Source of the DNA: Paracoccus fontiphilus
GTDB taxonomy: Bacteria; Pseudomonadota; Alphaproteobacteria; Rhodobacterales; Rhodobacteraceae
Length of the DNA: 64,000 bases
Assembly: GCF_017356265.1 (NCBI RefSeq)
Contig: NZ_JAFNAW010000007.1
Span: 34,898-98,897, forward strand
Direction: 5' to 3'
The notes beneath the pieces are model-generated. The model worked only from the letters and a program-made list of their open reading frames with translations. It did no database searches and was not told the DNA's origin. Every line of letters starts with the position of its first letter. The first letter of the stretch is position 1. Positions 54,548-63,358 of the stretch are shown piece after piece. The position numbers were made by a program, and so were the translations under genes.

Positions 54548-56416
54548 ATGCGCAAATCTTTCACCATTCCGTCCGTCAGCGCGCTGGCGCTGCTGGTGGC
54601 GGGCAGCCTGTCGGCCGCCATGGCCAAGGATGTCACCTGGGAGGACATTCTGAACGACGAGACCACCACCGGCGACGTGCTGATGTACGGCATGGGCAAC
54701 AACGCCCAGCGGTTCTCCACGCTGAACCAGATCAACGCGGACACCGTCAAGCACCTGCGTCCGGCCTGGGCATTCTCCTTCGGCGACGAAAAGCAGCGCG
54801 GCCAGGAAACCCAGGCCATCGTCCATGACGGCACCATCTACATCACCGGCTCCTACAGCCGCATGTGGGCGCTGGATGCCAAGACCGGCGAACGCAAGTG
54901 GAAGTTCGAGGCCCGCCTGCCCGACGACATCCGCCCCTGCTGCGACGTGATCAACCGGGGCGCGGCGATCTATGGCGACAAGGTCTATTTCGGCGCCTTG
55001 GATGCCAGCGTCTATGCGCTGAACAAGGAAACCGGCAAGGTCGAATGGCGCGAGAAGTTCGCGGACCACAAGGTCGGCTATACCTTGACCGGCGCGCCGA
55101 CCATCATCAAGGACGCGGAATCCGGCAAGGTGATGCTGATCCACGGCAGTTCGGGCGACGAGTTCGGCGTGATCGGCCGCCTGTTCGCCCGCGATCCCGA
55201 CACGGGCGAGGAGTTATGGATGCGGCCCTTTGTCGAAGGGCACAAGGGCACGCTGGCGGGCGCGGAAAGCACGCCGACCGGCAACCCGGATGCGCCAAGC
55301 TGGCCGGTCAATCCCGACGGGTCCAAGGTCGAGGCCTGGCACCATGGCGGCGGCGCCCCTTGGCAGTCGGCGGCCTTCGACGTGGCGACCAACACCATCG
55401 TGGTGGGCACCGGCAACCCTGCCCCCTGGAACACCTGGGCGCGGTCGCAGGACGGCAACTTCAAGGATTACGACAGCCTCTACACCTCGGGCCAGGCCTA
55501 TGTGAACCCGACGGACGGCGAGGTCGTGGGCTTCTATCAGCACACGCCCAACGACGCCTGGGACTTTTCCGGCAACAACGAGATCATCCTGTTCGACTAT
55601 ACCGACAAGGATGGCAACACGCACCGCGCGGGCGCCCATGCCGACCGCAACGGCTTCTTCTACGTGACCGACGTGGAGGCGCTGTCGAAGCGCGGCGAGG
55701 AGATCAACAAGCCCACCGCGCTGCTGAACGCCTTTCCCTTCGTGGACAACATCACCTGGGCCAAGGGCATCGACCTTGAAACCGGCCGCCCGATCGAGGT
55801 CGAAGGCCAGCGTCCGCCCCTGCCCGAGGAAGGCGAGACGAAGGGCGCCACCATCCAGGTCTCGCCCCCGTTCCTGGGCGGCAAGAACTGGAACCCGATG
55901 GCCTATTCCAAGGACACAGGCCTGTTCTATGTCCCCGCGAACAACTGGACCGAGGACTACTGGACGGAGAACGTGACCTACCAGGCGGGCGCCGCCTATC
56001 TGGGCCAGGGCTTCCGCATCAAGCGGATGTATGACGACCACATTGGCACGCTGCGCGCCTTCAACCCGGCCACGGGCGAGAAGGTCTGGGAACACAAGGA
56101 GGAATTCCCGCTGTGGGCTGGCACGCTGGCCACCGGAGGCAACCTGGTCTTCACCGGCACCTCGGACGGCTATGTCAAGGCGTTCAACGCCCAGACGGGC
56201 GAGGAACTGTGGAAGTTCCAGACCGGGTCCGGCATCGTCAGCAGCCCGATCACCTGGGAAATGGACGGCAAGCAATACCTGGGCATCGCCTCGGGCTATG
56301 GCGGCGCGGTGCCGCTGTGGGGCGGCGACATGGCGCAGCTGACCACGCAGGTCAGCCAGGGCGGGTCGTTCTGGGTGTTCGAGATCCCGAACGAACTGCT
56401 GGCCTCGGCCCAGTAA
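54548..56416 (+). CDS. PQQ-dependent alcohol dehydrogenase, ethanol dehydrogenase (ExaA)-type
   Basis: A 622-residue periplasmic quinoprotein with a Sec signal (MRKSFTIPSVSALALLVAGS). It has the eight-bladed propeller signs: tryptophan docking repeats such as ALDAKTGERKWKFEAR, the vicinal cysteine disulfide in IRPCCDVINRG, and the active-site aspartate in NDAWDFSGNNE. The residue two after that aspartate is serine, whereas lanthanide-dependent XoxF/PedH enzymes have aspartate there, so a calcium enzyme is predicted. It oxidises alcohols to aldehydes and passes electrons to PedF-like cytochrome. GGAGGAG precedes the ATG. Confidence 0.92.
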   Translation: MRKSFTIPSVSALALLVAGSLSAAMAKDVTWEDILNDETTTGDVLMYGMGNNAQRFSTLNQINADTVKHLRPAWAFSFGDEKQRGQETQAIVHDGTIYITGSYSRMWALDAKTGERKWKFEARLPDDIRPCCDVINRGAAIYGDKVYFGALDASVYALNKETGKVEWREKFADHKVGYTLTGAPTIIKDAESGKVMLIHGSSGDEFGVIGRLFARDPDTGEELWMRPFVEGHKGTLAGAESTPTGNPDAPSWPVNPDGSKVEAWHHGGGAPWQSAAFDVATNTIVVGTGNPAPWNTWARSQDGNFKDYDSLYTSGQAYVNPTDGEVVGFYQHTPNDAWDFSGNNEIILFDYTDKDGNTHRAGAHADRNGFFYVTDVEALSKRGEEINKPTALLNAFPFVDNITWAKGIDLETGRPIEVEGQRPPLPEEGETKGATIQVSPPFLGGKNWNPMAYSKDTGLFYVPANNWTEDYWTENVTYQAGAAYLGQGFRIKRMYDDHIGTLRAFNPATGEKVWEHKEEFPLWAGTLATGGNLVFTGTSDGYVKAFNAQTGEELWKFQTGSGIVSSPITWEMDGKQYLGIASGYGGAVPLWGGDMAQLTTQVSQGGSFWVFEIPNELLASAQ

Positions 56417-56423
56417 GAACCAC

Positions 56424-56450
56424 GGCGGGGGCGCGCAGCCCCCGCCTTTC
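56424..56450 (+). terminator. terminator after quinoprotein gene
   Basis: GGCGGGGGC-GCGCA-GCCCCCGCC forms a perfect 9-bp stem with 5-base loop, followed by TTTCC. It begins eight bases after the dehydrogenase stop and precedes the pentapeptide gene, so it may reduce its read-through. Confidence 0.65.
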
Positions 56451-56463
56451 CGTGGGAGGAACC

Positions 56464-57087
56464 ATGTATCGCCATTCCATCGCCTTGGCCCTGCTGCTGG
56501 CCGCGCCGTCCGCCCATGCCGCCATGGCCGACCCGCTGGCGGGCGCGGGCTATCCGGTCATCACCGACACCGACGACCGCCCGGATGGTCCGCAGACCAT
56601 CAACGGCTGCGAGTTGAAGCCCGGCGCGTCATGCCCCGGCGTGGACCTGTCGCACCAGGATCTGTCAGGCATGTCGCTGAACGGGGCGGACCTGACCGGC
56701 GCGCGGCTGGTCCGGGCCAACCTGCACGGCGCGTCCCTGAAGGGCGCCGCGCTGACCGGGGCCGACCTGCGCGGGGCGGACCTGTCGGAGACCTACCTGC
56801 AAGGCGCCACGATCCGCGACGCCGACCTGACGGGGGCGGATCTGGATTATTCCCGCATGGCCGGGATCGACCTCAGCGGATCGAACCTGACCGCCGTGTC
56901 GATGGAGGCCGTCTGGGCCAGCAAGGGCCGCTTCGTCGGGGTGACGCTGGTGGCCGCCGACCTGTCCGAGGCGAAATTCTACAACGCCGATCTGGCGGGC
57001 GCGACTCTGGGCGACAACACCAACCGCTTCACCATCTGGGAAGGCGTGCACATGGAGAACTGCACCGGATGCCCGGTCGATTGGTGA
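56464..57087 (+). CDS. secreted pentapeptide repeat protein
   Basis: A 207-residue protein with a signal peptide (MYRHSIALALLLAAPSAHA) and then about 15 tandem A(D/N)LxG pentapeptides from residue 60 (NGADLTGARLVRANLHGAS and onward), forming a right-handed quadrilateral helix. The segment before, VITDTDDRPDGPQTINGCEL, and the final CTGCPVDW contain two cysteines that might form a bond. GGAGGAACC precedes the ATG. Close to the quinoprotein genes and probably periplasmic; role unknown. Confidence 0.88.
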   Translation: MYRHSIALALLLAAPSAHAAMADPLAGAGYPVITDTDDRPDGPQTINGCELKPGASCPGVDLSHQDLSGMSLNGADLTGARLVRANLHGASLKGAALTGADLRGADLSETYLQGATIRDADLTGADLDYSRMAGIDLSGSNLTAVSMEAVWASKGRFVGVTLVAADLSEAKFYNADLAGATLGDNTNRFTIWEGVHMENCTGCPVDW

Positions 57088-57449
57088 TCCTGGCGGCCTT
57101 GGCCGTCAGCGTCGCCCATGCCGACCTGCCCGCTTGCCGCGCCCTGCCCGACGATGGGGCGCGGCTTGCCTGCTACGACGCCCTGCCCCTGCCCGCCGCA
57201 ACGGCATTCAGCGGCAATGGCAGCGGTATGGCGGGGCCGTTCACCATCACCGCGCCGCGGATGCTGGGCTTCGCCAGCGACGACGCGATCCTGGTGGCCT
57301 ATCTTCTGGACGACGCCACCGGCGCGGTCGTCCAGAACCTGCATCACGGAGGTGCCGGTGCCGGGCGCTTCCTGATCGAAGCGCCCGGCACCTATCGCGT
57401 CCAGGTCAATGCCTCGGGCGGCTGGCGGATCGAACTGTACCTGCCTTAG
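57069..57449 (+). CDS. small secreted hypothetical protein
   Basis: A 126-residue frame starting MPGRLVILAALAVSVAHADL, a signal peptide, within the last codons of the pentapeptide gene (19-base overlap). A mature part has CRALPDDGARLACYDALPLP, then a beta-rich FTITAPRMLGFASDDAILV and ending APGTYRVQVNASGGWRIELYLP. I do not recognise the family; the C-terminal part resembles a small beta-sandwich for ligand binding. Coupling to the pentapeptide gene suggests they are made together. Confidence 0.7.
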   Translation: MPGRLVILAALAVSVAHADLPACRALPDDGARLACYDALPLPAATAFSGNGSGMAGPFTITAPRMLGFASDDAILVAYLLDDATGAVVQNLHHGGAGAGRFLIEAPGTYRVQVNASGGWRIELYLP

Positions 57450-57452
57450 GGT

Positions 57453-58310
57453 TTACTCCGCCGGAACGGCGACCGGCGCGGGGGCCGCATCCCGGTCCAG
57501 GGCGCGGTCCCGTTCGGGCGAGGTCTTGTGGTGCGTGGCATAGATCATCGCGCCCACGAAGGTCAGCCCGCCGACCAGGTTGCCGATGACGGTCGGGATC
57601 TCGTTCCAGATCATGTAGTCCATGATGGTGAAGTTGCCGCCCAGCAGCAGGCCCGCCGGAAACAGGAACATGTTCACGATGGAATGCTCGAACCCCATGT
57701 AGAAGAAGATCAAGATCGGCATCCACATCGCCATGATCTTGCCCGACACGCTGGTGGACATCATCGCGGCCACGACGCCGGTGGACACCATCCAGTTGCA
57801 CATCACCGCGCGCACGAACAGCGTCAGCATCCCGGCGGCGCCATGGGCGGCATATCCGACCGTGCGGCCTTCGCCGATATGGCCGATCTTCTCGCCGACG
57901 GCGTTCGGCGCCTCGGACCAGCCGAAGGTCACGATGATCGCCATGAAGATCGCCACGGTGAAGGCCCCCGCGAAGTTGCCCGCGAAGACCAAGCCCCAGT
58001 TGCGCATCATGCCGCGCAAGGTGACGCCCCGGCGCTTGTCGATCAGCGCCAGCGGGACCAGCGTGAAGACTCCCGTCAGCAGGTCGAAGCCCAGCAGGTA
58101 CAACATGCAGAAGCCCACCGGGAACAGAAGCGCGCCGATCAGCGGGTTGCCGGTGTTGACGGTGACGGTCACGGCAAAGGCCGCCGCGAGCGCCAGGATC
58201 GCGCCTGCCATGTAGGCGCGGATCAGCGTGTCCTTGGTGGACATGAAGACCTTGGCCTCTCCGGCGTCGATCATCTTCTTGGCGAAATCCGCCGGGGTGA
58301 CATAGGACAT
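57453..58310 (-). CDS. formate/nitrite transporter (FNT) family channel
   Basis: A 285-residue FocA/NirC-type membrane channel with six helices. Family marks: IRAYMAGAILALAAAFAVTV, FDLLTGVFTLVPLAL, GNFAGAFTVAIFMAI, FVRAVMCNWMVSTGVV and MGFEHSIVNMFLFPAGL (the conserved pore histidine in GFEHSIVNM). As the last gene after narK-nirBD-cynS it probably carries nitrite, or perhaps cyanate or bicarbonate. It ends four bases from the convergent secreted protein gene. Confidence 0.92.
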   Translation of the reverse strand: MSYVTPADFAKKMIDAGEAKVFMSTKDTLIRAYMAGAILALAAAFAVTVTVNTGNPLIGALLFPVGFCMLYLLGFDLLTGVFTLVPLALIDKRRGVTLRGMMRNWGLVFAGNFAGAFTVAIFMAIIVTFGWSEAPNAVGEKIGHIGEGRTVGYAAHGAAGMLTLFVRAVMCNWMVSTGVVAAMMSTSVSGKIMAMWMPILIFFYMGFEHSIVNMFLFPAGLLLGGNFTIMDYMIWNEIPTVIGNLVGGLTFVGAMIYATHHKTSPERDRALDRDAAPAPVAVPAE

Positions 58311-58334
58311 GATGCGTTTTCCCTGTTGTTCTTC

Positions 58335-58766
58335 TTACCAGCTTGAATAGGCGAAGCATTTTCCGGACATGGTCAGCCTGACGCGGTCGCCCCTGGGATG
58401 GGGTCCGCGTTCCAGGTGCATGGAAAAGTCGATCGCGGACATGATGCCGTTGCCGAACTCCTCGTTGATCAAGGCCCTGATGGTCGTGCCGCAGACGCCG
58501 ACGATCTCGTGAAGGCGATAGATGTAGGGATCGGTCGGATCGGACTGGTCCCAGATCTTCAGCGGGCTTTCGGCCAGGATCTCCACCGCGCCGTCAGGCA
58601 GGCCCAGCAGGTCGGCCAAGGCGCGGGAATCGTCTTCCGGAAAGGCGTTCATGCCGGTCGCGGCGGAATGCAGCCAGACGGGCGACATCCCGACGCGCTT
58701 CTTGGCGCGCAGGATCATGGCGGTCAGATCGTCCCGGTCCGGTTCGCCAACGATCATCTTGTCCAT
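58335..58766 (-). CDS. cynS: cyanate hydratase (cyanase)
   Basis: A 143-residue cyanase, which turns cyanate and bicarbonate into ammonia and carbon dioxide. The helical N-terminal domain (ILRAKKRVGMSPVWLHSAAT) is followed by the catalytic segment DPYIYRLHEIVGVCGTTIRAL with R and E, and GIMSAIDFSMHLER with the catalytic serine (MSAIDFS). Slightly shorter than the E. coli enzyme (156). An alternative start at the second methionine is possible. It sits 12 bases after nirD; cyanate breakdown and nitrite reduction both deliver ammonium. Confidence 0.93.
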   Translation of the reverse strand: MDKMIVGEPDRDDLTAMILRAKKRVGMSPVWLHSAATGMNAFPEDDSRALADLLGLPDGAVEILAESPLKIWDQSDPTDPYIYRLHEIVGVCGTTIRALINEEFGNGIMSAIDFSMHLERGPHPRGDRVRLTMSGKCFAYSSW

Positions 58767-58778
58767 GGCCGTTTTCCC

Positions 58779-59108
58779 CTAGGCCGCGTTTTGGTGTCGG
58801 CTTGTGTCCAGCATGACGCGCCCTGCGTTGACGTGGACGGGGTAGGTCTGGAGCTGTCCGGTGTCGGGGGCCTGGGCGGTGCCGGTGTTGAGGTCGAACA
58901 CCCAGTTGTGGAGCGGGCAGGTCACGGCGGTGCCGTGGACGATGCCCTCGGACAGCGGCCCGCCCTTGTGAGGGCAGCGGTCGTCGAGCGCGAAGACCCG
59001 GTCGTCCAGGGTGCGGAACACCGCGACGCAGCCCCCTGCCGTCTTGACCACGCGCGCGCCCTGGCGCGGGATGTCGTCCAGGGATCCGATGTCGATGAAA
59101 GGGCTCAT
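58779..59108 (-). CDS. nirD: nitrite reductase small subunit NirD
   Basis: A 109-residue Rieske-type protein. The iron-sulfur ligands appear in DRCPHKGGPLSEG and VTCPLHNWVFDL, as in assimilatory nitrite reductase small subunits. It overlaps the nirB stop as ATGA. It assists the NADH-dependent siroheme enzyme in reducing nitrite to ammonium. Confidence 0.93.
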   Translation of the reverse strand: MSPFIDIGSLDDIPRQGARVVKTAGGCVAVFRTLDDRVFALDDRCPHKGGPLSEGIVHGTAVTCPLHNWVFDLNTGTAQAPDTGQLQTYPVHVNAGRVMLDTSRHQNAA

Positions 59109-61534
59109 TCGGCGGCCTCCAGGGTCAGGTCGGCCAGGGGCGCCCAGCGGGGCGTCTCGGCGGGGGTGGAGAGATCGGCCCAGGGGTCGCGGCGATAGAC
59201 CGACTGGCTGGTCTCGAAGCGTTCGACAAGGGCGCGGCGGTTGTCGGGGTCATCCACGACCTGCGCCTTGATCCAGTCGAGGCCCACCCGGCCCATCCAT
59301 TTCCAGACCCGGTCCAGGTAGCGGGCGTTCTCGCGGTAAAGCTGGGTCACGGCCAGGATGATGGCGATCGCCTCGTCCTCGGACGGGGTGGATGCGAGGG
59401 GCACGGTCTCCTTGACCTCCATGCCCGCGGCGCCGCCGATGACGATGCTGTAGCCGCTGTCCACGCAGACCACGCCAATGTCCTTGCAGGTGGCCTCGGC
59501 GCAGTTGCGGGGGCAGCCCGACACGCCCAGCTTCAGCTTGTGGGGCGTCCAGGACCCCCACATCCGCTTTTCCAGCTTGATCCCCAGGCCCGTCGAGTCC
59601 TGCGTGCCGACCCGGCAGAACTCCTTGCCGACGCAGGTCTTGACGGTGCGCAGGCCCTTGGAATAGGCCGCCCCCGACACCATGCCCGCGGCGTTGAGAT
59701 CCGCCCACATGTGCGGCAGGTCCTCCTTGCGGACGCCCAGCAGGTCGATGCGCTGCCCGCCCGTGACCTTGACCATCGGCACGCCGTACTTCTCGGCCGC
59801 ATCGGCGATGGCGCGCAGCTCGGCCGGGGTGGTGACGCCGCCCCACATGCGCGGGACCACCGAATAGGTGCCGTCCTTCTGGATGTTGGCGTGGTTCCGT
59901 TCGTTGACGAAGCGCGACTGGCGGTCGTCCTGGTACTCCAGCGGCCATTCGGCCAGCAGGTAGAAGTTCAGCGCCGGGCGGCAGGAATGGCAGCCGCCGA
60001 CGGAGGTCCAGCCCAGCTCCTGCATCACCGCCGGGATCGACTTCAGGCCCAGCGAGCGGATCAGCCGGCGCACGTCCTCGTGGCTGTGATCGGTGCACTT
60101 GCACATGCCGGCGGGGGCATCCGCCACCGCGCCGCCCAGGGCCAGCGCCATGACCTGCTGGACAAGCCCCGTACAGGTCCCGCAGGACCCGCTGGCCTTG
60201 GTGCAGGCGCGCACCTGGTCCAGCGTGCAGGCCCCGCCCGCCACCGCCTCGAGGATGGTGCCCTTGGAGACGCCGTTGCAGCCGCAGATCTCCGCCTCAG
60301 GCGGCAAGGCTGCAACGGCCGCCATAGGGTCCGGGGCGGCACCCCCCTGGAAGGCCGGGCCGAAGATCAGCGTCTCGCGCATGGGGCCGATGTCGGTGCC
60401 GTCCTTCATCAGCCCGTAAAACCAGGCGCCGTCGGCGGTGTCGCCATACATCACCACGCCGGTGATGCGGTCGTTTTCCAGCACCAGCCGCTTGTAGATG
60501 CCGCGCCCCGGATCGCGGAACACGATGTCCTCGCGCCCCGGCGCGTCCGCGAAGTCGCCCGCGCTGTAGAGATCGCAGCCCGTCACCTTCAGCTTGGTCG
60601 CAGTCTGCACGGGGGCAAAGACCGCCTCCTGATCCAGCAGCGTCTTCGCCAGCACCTTGGCCTGGTCGTAGAGCGGCGCCACGAGCCCGAACAGCTGGCC
60701 GCGATGTTCCACGCATTCGCCAAGCGCGAAGATGTGCGGATCCGAGGTGCGCAGCGCGTCGTCCACGACGATGCCGCGCTCGACCTCCAGATGCGCGTCC
60801 ACGGCCAGCCGCGTCTCGGGGCGGATGCCCACCGCCATGCAGACCAGGTCGGCGGGGTAGACGGTGCCGTCCTCCAGCAGCACGGCCTCGGCCTGGGTTG
60901 TGCCCAGGATCGCCTTGGTGGCGCCCTTGCAATGGACGGTGATGCCGCGCTTTTCCAGATCCTTCTGCAGCAGATAGCCCGCCGCCGGGTCCAGCTGGCG
61001 CTCCATCAGGTGGCCCATCAGGTGGATCACGGTCACGCGCGCGCCCCGCGCGGCCATGCCCGCCGCCGCCTCCAGCCCCAGAAGCCCGCCGCCGATCACC
61101 ACGGCGTCCTTGCCCGCGGTGTCCATCATCGCCCGCGTGTCCTCGAGGTCGCGATAGGCCACCACGCCCGGCAGGTCGCGGCCCGGCACCGGGATGACAA
61201 AGGGCGCCGACCCGGTGGCGATCACCAGGGCATCGTAAGGCGCGCCCCCGCTGCCGGAATACACCACCCGGTTGGCCCGGTCGATCCGCACCACCGGCTC
61301 GCCAAAGCGGCAATCGACGTTGTGGGCGGCGTACCAGGCGTCGTCATGGGTGACGATCTCCTCGTAGCGCTTCTCGCCCGACAGCACCGGCGACAGCATC
61401 AGCCGGTTGTAGTTGCCCCGAGGCTCGGCGTTGAACAGCGTCACGTCCCAGGCACCCGGCCCAGCCTCGAACACCTGCTCCAGCAAACGACCAGACGCCA
61501 TCCCCGCACCAATGATGACAAGCTTCTTCTTCAT
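59105..61534 (-). CDS. nirB: nitrite reductase large subunit NirB
   Basis: An 809-residue NADH-dependent nitrite reductase large subunit. Order: FAD/NADH domain (KLVIIGAGMASGRLLEQ at the start, DAVVIGGGLLGLEAAAGM), BFD-like [2Fe-2S] centre (CGCNGVSKGTI, CTKASGSCGTC), then the ferredoxin-like half domain and the siroheme/4Fe-4S part with cysteines in KTCVGKEFCRVGTQD and GVSGCPRNCAEATC. It reduces nitrite to ammonium by six electrons. I start at 61534 (MKKKLV) because AAAGGA is eight bases upstream; a start nine bases further is possible. Confidence 0.95.
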   Translation of the reverse strand: MKKKLVIIGAGMASGRLLEQVFEAGPGAWDVTLFNAEPRGNYNRLMLSPVLSGEKRYEEIVTHDDAWYAAHNVDCRFGEPVVRIDRANRVVYSGSGGAPYDALVIATGSAPFVIPVPGRDLPGVVAYRDLEDTRAMMDTAGKDAVVIGGGLLGLEAAAGMAARGARVTVIHLMGHLMERQLDPAAGYLLQKDLEKRGITVHCKGATKAILGTTQAEAVLLEDGTVYPADLVCMAVGIRPETRLAVDAHLEVERGIVVDDALRTSDPHIFALGECVEHRGQLFGLVAPLYDQAKVLAKTLLDQEAVFAPVQTATKLKVTGCDLYSAGDFADAPGREDIVFRDPGRGIYKRLVLENDRITGVVMYGDTADGAWFYGLMKDGTDIGPMRETLIFGPAFQGGAAPDPMAAVAALPPEAEICGCNGVSKGTILEAVAGGACTLDQVRACTKASGSCGTCTGLVQQVMALALGGAVADAPAGMCKCTDHSHEDVRRLIRSLGLKSIPAVMQELGWTSVGGCHSCRPALNFYLLAEWPLEYQDDRQSRFVNERNHANIQKDGTYSVVPRMWGGVTTPAELRAIADAAEKYGVPMVKVTGGQRIDLLGVRKEDLPHMWADLNAAGMVSGAAYSKGLRTVKTCVGKEFCRVGTQDSTGLGIKLEKRMWGSWTPHKLKLGVSGCPRNCAEATCKDIGVVCVDSGYSIVIGGAAGMEVKETVPLASTPSEDEAIAIILAVTQLYRENARYLDRVWKWMGRVGLDWIKAQVVDDPDNRRALVERFETSQSVYRRDPWADLSTPAETPRWAPLADLTLEAAE

Positions 61535-61549
61535 GGCTGACATCCTTTC

Positions 61550-62764
61550 TCAGGCGGCTTGCAGGGCGGTGCGGGTCTGGCGGATCGAGACGTGCATCCA
61601 CAGCGTGCAGGCGGCCACCAGAAGGAACAGGACGGCAAAGCAGCTGGACCAGCTTCCGGTCGCGTCCTTCAGCCAGCCGAACACCAGCGGCAGGAAGAAC
61701 CCGCCCAGGCCCCCGATCATGCCGACCAGGCCGCCGACTGCGCCCACGTTCTGCGGGTAATAGCTGGGGATGTGCTTGTAAACGGCGGCCTTGCCCAGGC
61801 TCATGAAGAAGCCCAGCGCGAAGATCACCACCAGGAACGCGGCCACCGGCAGGCCGGGCATCAGCGCCAGGATGCCCGTCGCGGCCAGCGACACCAGGAA
61901 CGTCGCATACATCACGGCGCGCGCCCCGATCCGGTCCGACAGCACGCCGCCGTAGGCGCGGAAGACCGAGGCCGGGATCGAATAGGCCGCCCCGATCATC
62001 CCGGCGGTCTTCACGTCGAAGCCATAAACGCCGATCAGGTAGTGCGGCAGCCACAGCGCCAGCGCCACGAAGGCGCCGAAGCTGAAGAAGTAGTAGGCCG
62101 AGAAGCGCCAGACGCGCAGGTTCCCCAGCGGCGCGAACTCGGCCCGCAGGCTGCGCAGGGGCGCACGGGTGCCGCGCCGGACGGCGGTCACGGGGTCGTC
62201 CTTGGACAGCGCCCAGAAGGCCAGCGCCGTCAGCGCCAGGACCCCCGCCCAGATCTGCGCGGTGGCCTGCCAGCCCAGCGCGATCATCACGAAGGGCGCC
62301 GCGAACTTGGTCACGGCGGCGCCGACATTGCCGACCCCGAAGATGCCAAGCGCCGTGCCCTGCCGCGCCCCGTCGAAGAAGCGCGAGACATAGGCCACGC
62401 CCACGGCGAAGGAGCCGCCCGCGATGCCGACGCCCAAGGCCGCCAGCAGCATCTGCGGATAGGTGGTGGCCCAGGACAACAGGAACGTAGCGGCGGCGGC
62501 GGCCAGCATGGTCAGCGTATAGACGGCGCGGCCGCCGATGCGGTCGGTGGCGATGCCCAGGACGATGCGGACCAGCGATCCGGTCAGGATCGGCATCCCG
62601 ACCAGCAGGCCGAACTGCGTGTCGGTCAGGGAAAGCTGCTGCTTGATCTGGATGCCGATGATGGAAAAGATCGTCCAGACCGCGAAGCAGACCGTGAAGG
62701 CGGTGGTGGACAGGCTCAGCGCGCGGCGCGCGTCGCCGGGGGCGGCAGGGGACATTGCGGACAT
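61550..62764 (-). CDS. nitrate/nitrite transporter, MFS (NarK/NasA-like)
   Basis: A 404-residue major facilitator with about 12 helices. The NarK-type conserved stretch ALGIFGVGNVGAAVTKFAAP (first signature) and GAVGGLVGMIGGLGGFFLP (second signature) are both present, along with RIVLGIATDRIGGR. It would import nitrate or export nitrite and leads the operon with nirB and nirD. GGAG lies five bases before the ATG. No nitrate reductase gene is visible, so it may be on another locus. Confidence 0.92.
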   Translation of the reverse strand: MSAMSPAAPGDARRALSLSTTAFTVCFAVWTIFSIIGIQIKQQLSLTDTQFGLLVGMPILTGSLVRIVLGIATDRIGGRAVYTLTMLAAAAATFLLSWATTYPQMLLAALGVGIAGGSFAVGVAYVSRFFDGARQGTALGIFGVGNVGAAVTKFAAPFVMIALGWQATAQIWAGVLALTALAFWALSKDDPVTAVRRGTRAPLRSLRAEFAPLGNLRVWRFSAYYFFSFGAFVALALWLPHYLIGVYGFDVKTAGMIGAAYSIPASVFRAYGGVLSDRIGARAVMYATFLVSLAATGILALMPGLPVAAFLVVIFALGFFMSLGKAAVYKHIPSYYPQNVGAVGGLVGMIGGLGGFFLPLVFGWLKDATGSWSSCFAVLFLLVAACTLWMHVSIRQTRTALQAA

Positions 62765-63337
62765 GGGTTCTCCGATGCGGGCCGGGTTGCAGTGGCTGTC
62801 GGAAGGCGCGCGGCATCATTGCCCCACAAGGGCCTTGCCGGATCGTCACGCTTCCAGAAGATGCCGCATCGTTGCGAGCGGGCCGGTGGCGCGCCATTGC
62901 GCCGGGCCATGATCCCGTCCTAGCGGATCATCCGCGCCCGCCCAAGATCTCCGTGCCGATCAAGAGTGGCCCGAGCCTCGTCCTGCCGCAAACGCGACAC
63001 GTTTGCGCGCGCCTGCCCGCGCTTTCATCAGTTTGCGAAGCAAACGACAGCGGAATCGGACCGGAAGCGCACAGAACGCGACCCCCACCGAAGGAATCAC
63101 GGAGCCGTTCCCCCGGTCGCGGGACCGGCGCGCCTGCCGCGGGAGGGAGAGGGCGACCCTTCAGCCAGGGCGGGTCGCGCCGTTCGTGCTTCATGCCAAG
63201 CCGGCACGGGCGTTCCGGCCGCCTGCCGTCGACGCCGCGACATCCTGCATATCCAGCCAGCCACCCCGCGATTTGCGCACAGCGCCTGTGCGCCCCGCGC
63301 CATTCAGTCGCGGCGCAAGTCCCGCTAGATAGGCGGC
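62765..63337. other. intergenic region upstream of the narK-nirBD operon
   Basis: A 573-base gap between the divergent narK-like and cytochrome b561 genes. No convincing coding frame was found. It should contain both promoters; the only structured part is the inverted repeat pair listed separately. No FNR/NarL consensus could be recognised. Confidence 0.5.
62987..63045. promoter_or_regulatory. GCAAAC/GTTTGC inverted repeats
   Basis: CGCAAACG-CGACA-CGTTTGCG (62987-63007, 8-bp arms) is followed 23 bases later by GTTTGC-GAA-GCAAAC (63031-63045, 6-bp arms). Four copies of GCAAAC in 60 bases, two per strand, look like tandem dimer operators in the divergent region. No T run, so termination is unlikely. 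They lie about 220 bases before narK and 310 before cytochrome b561. Confidence 0.5.
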
Positions 63338-63358
63338 ATGGACGGTTTCGGAGGCATC

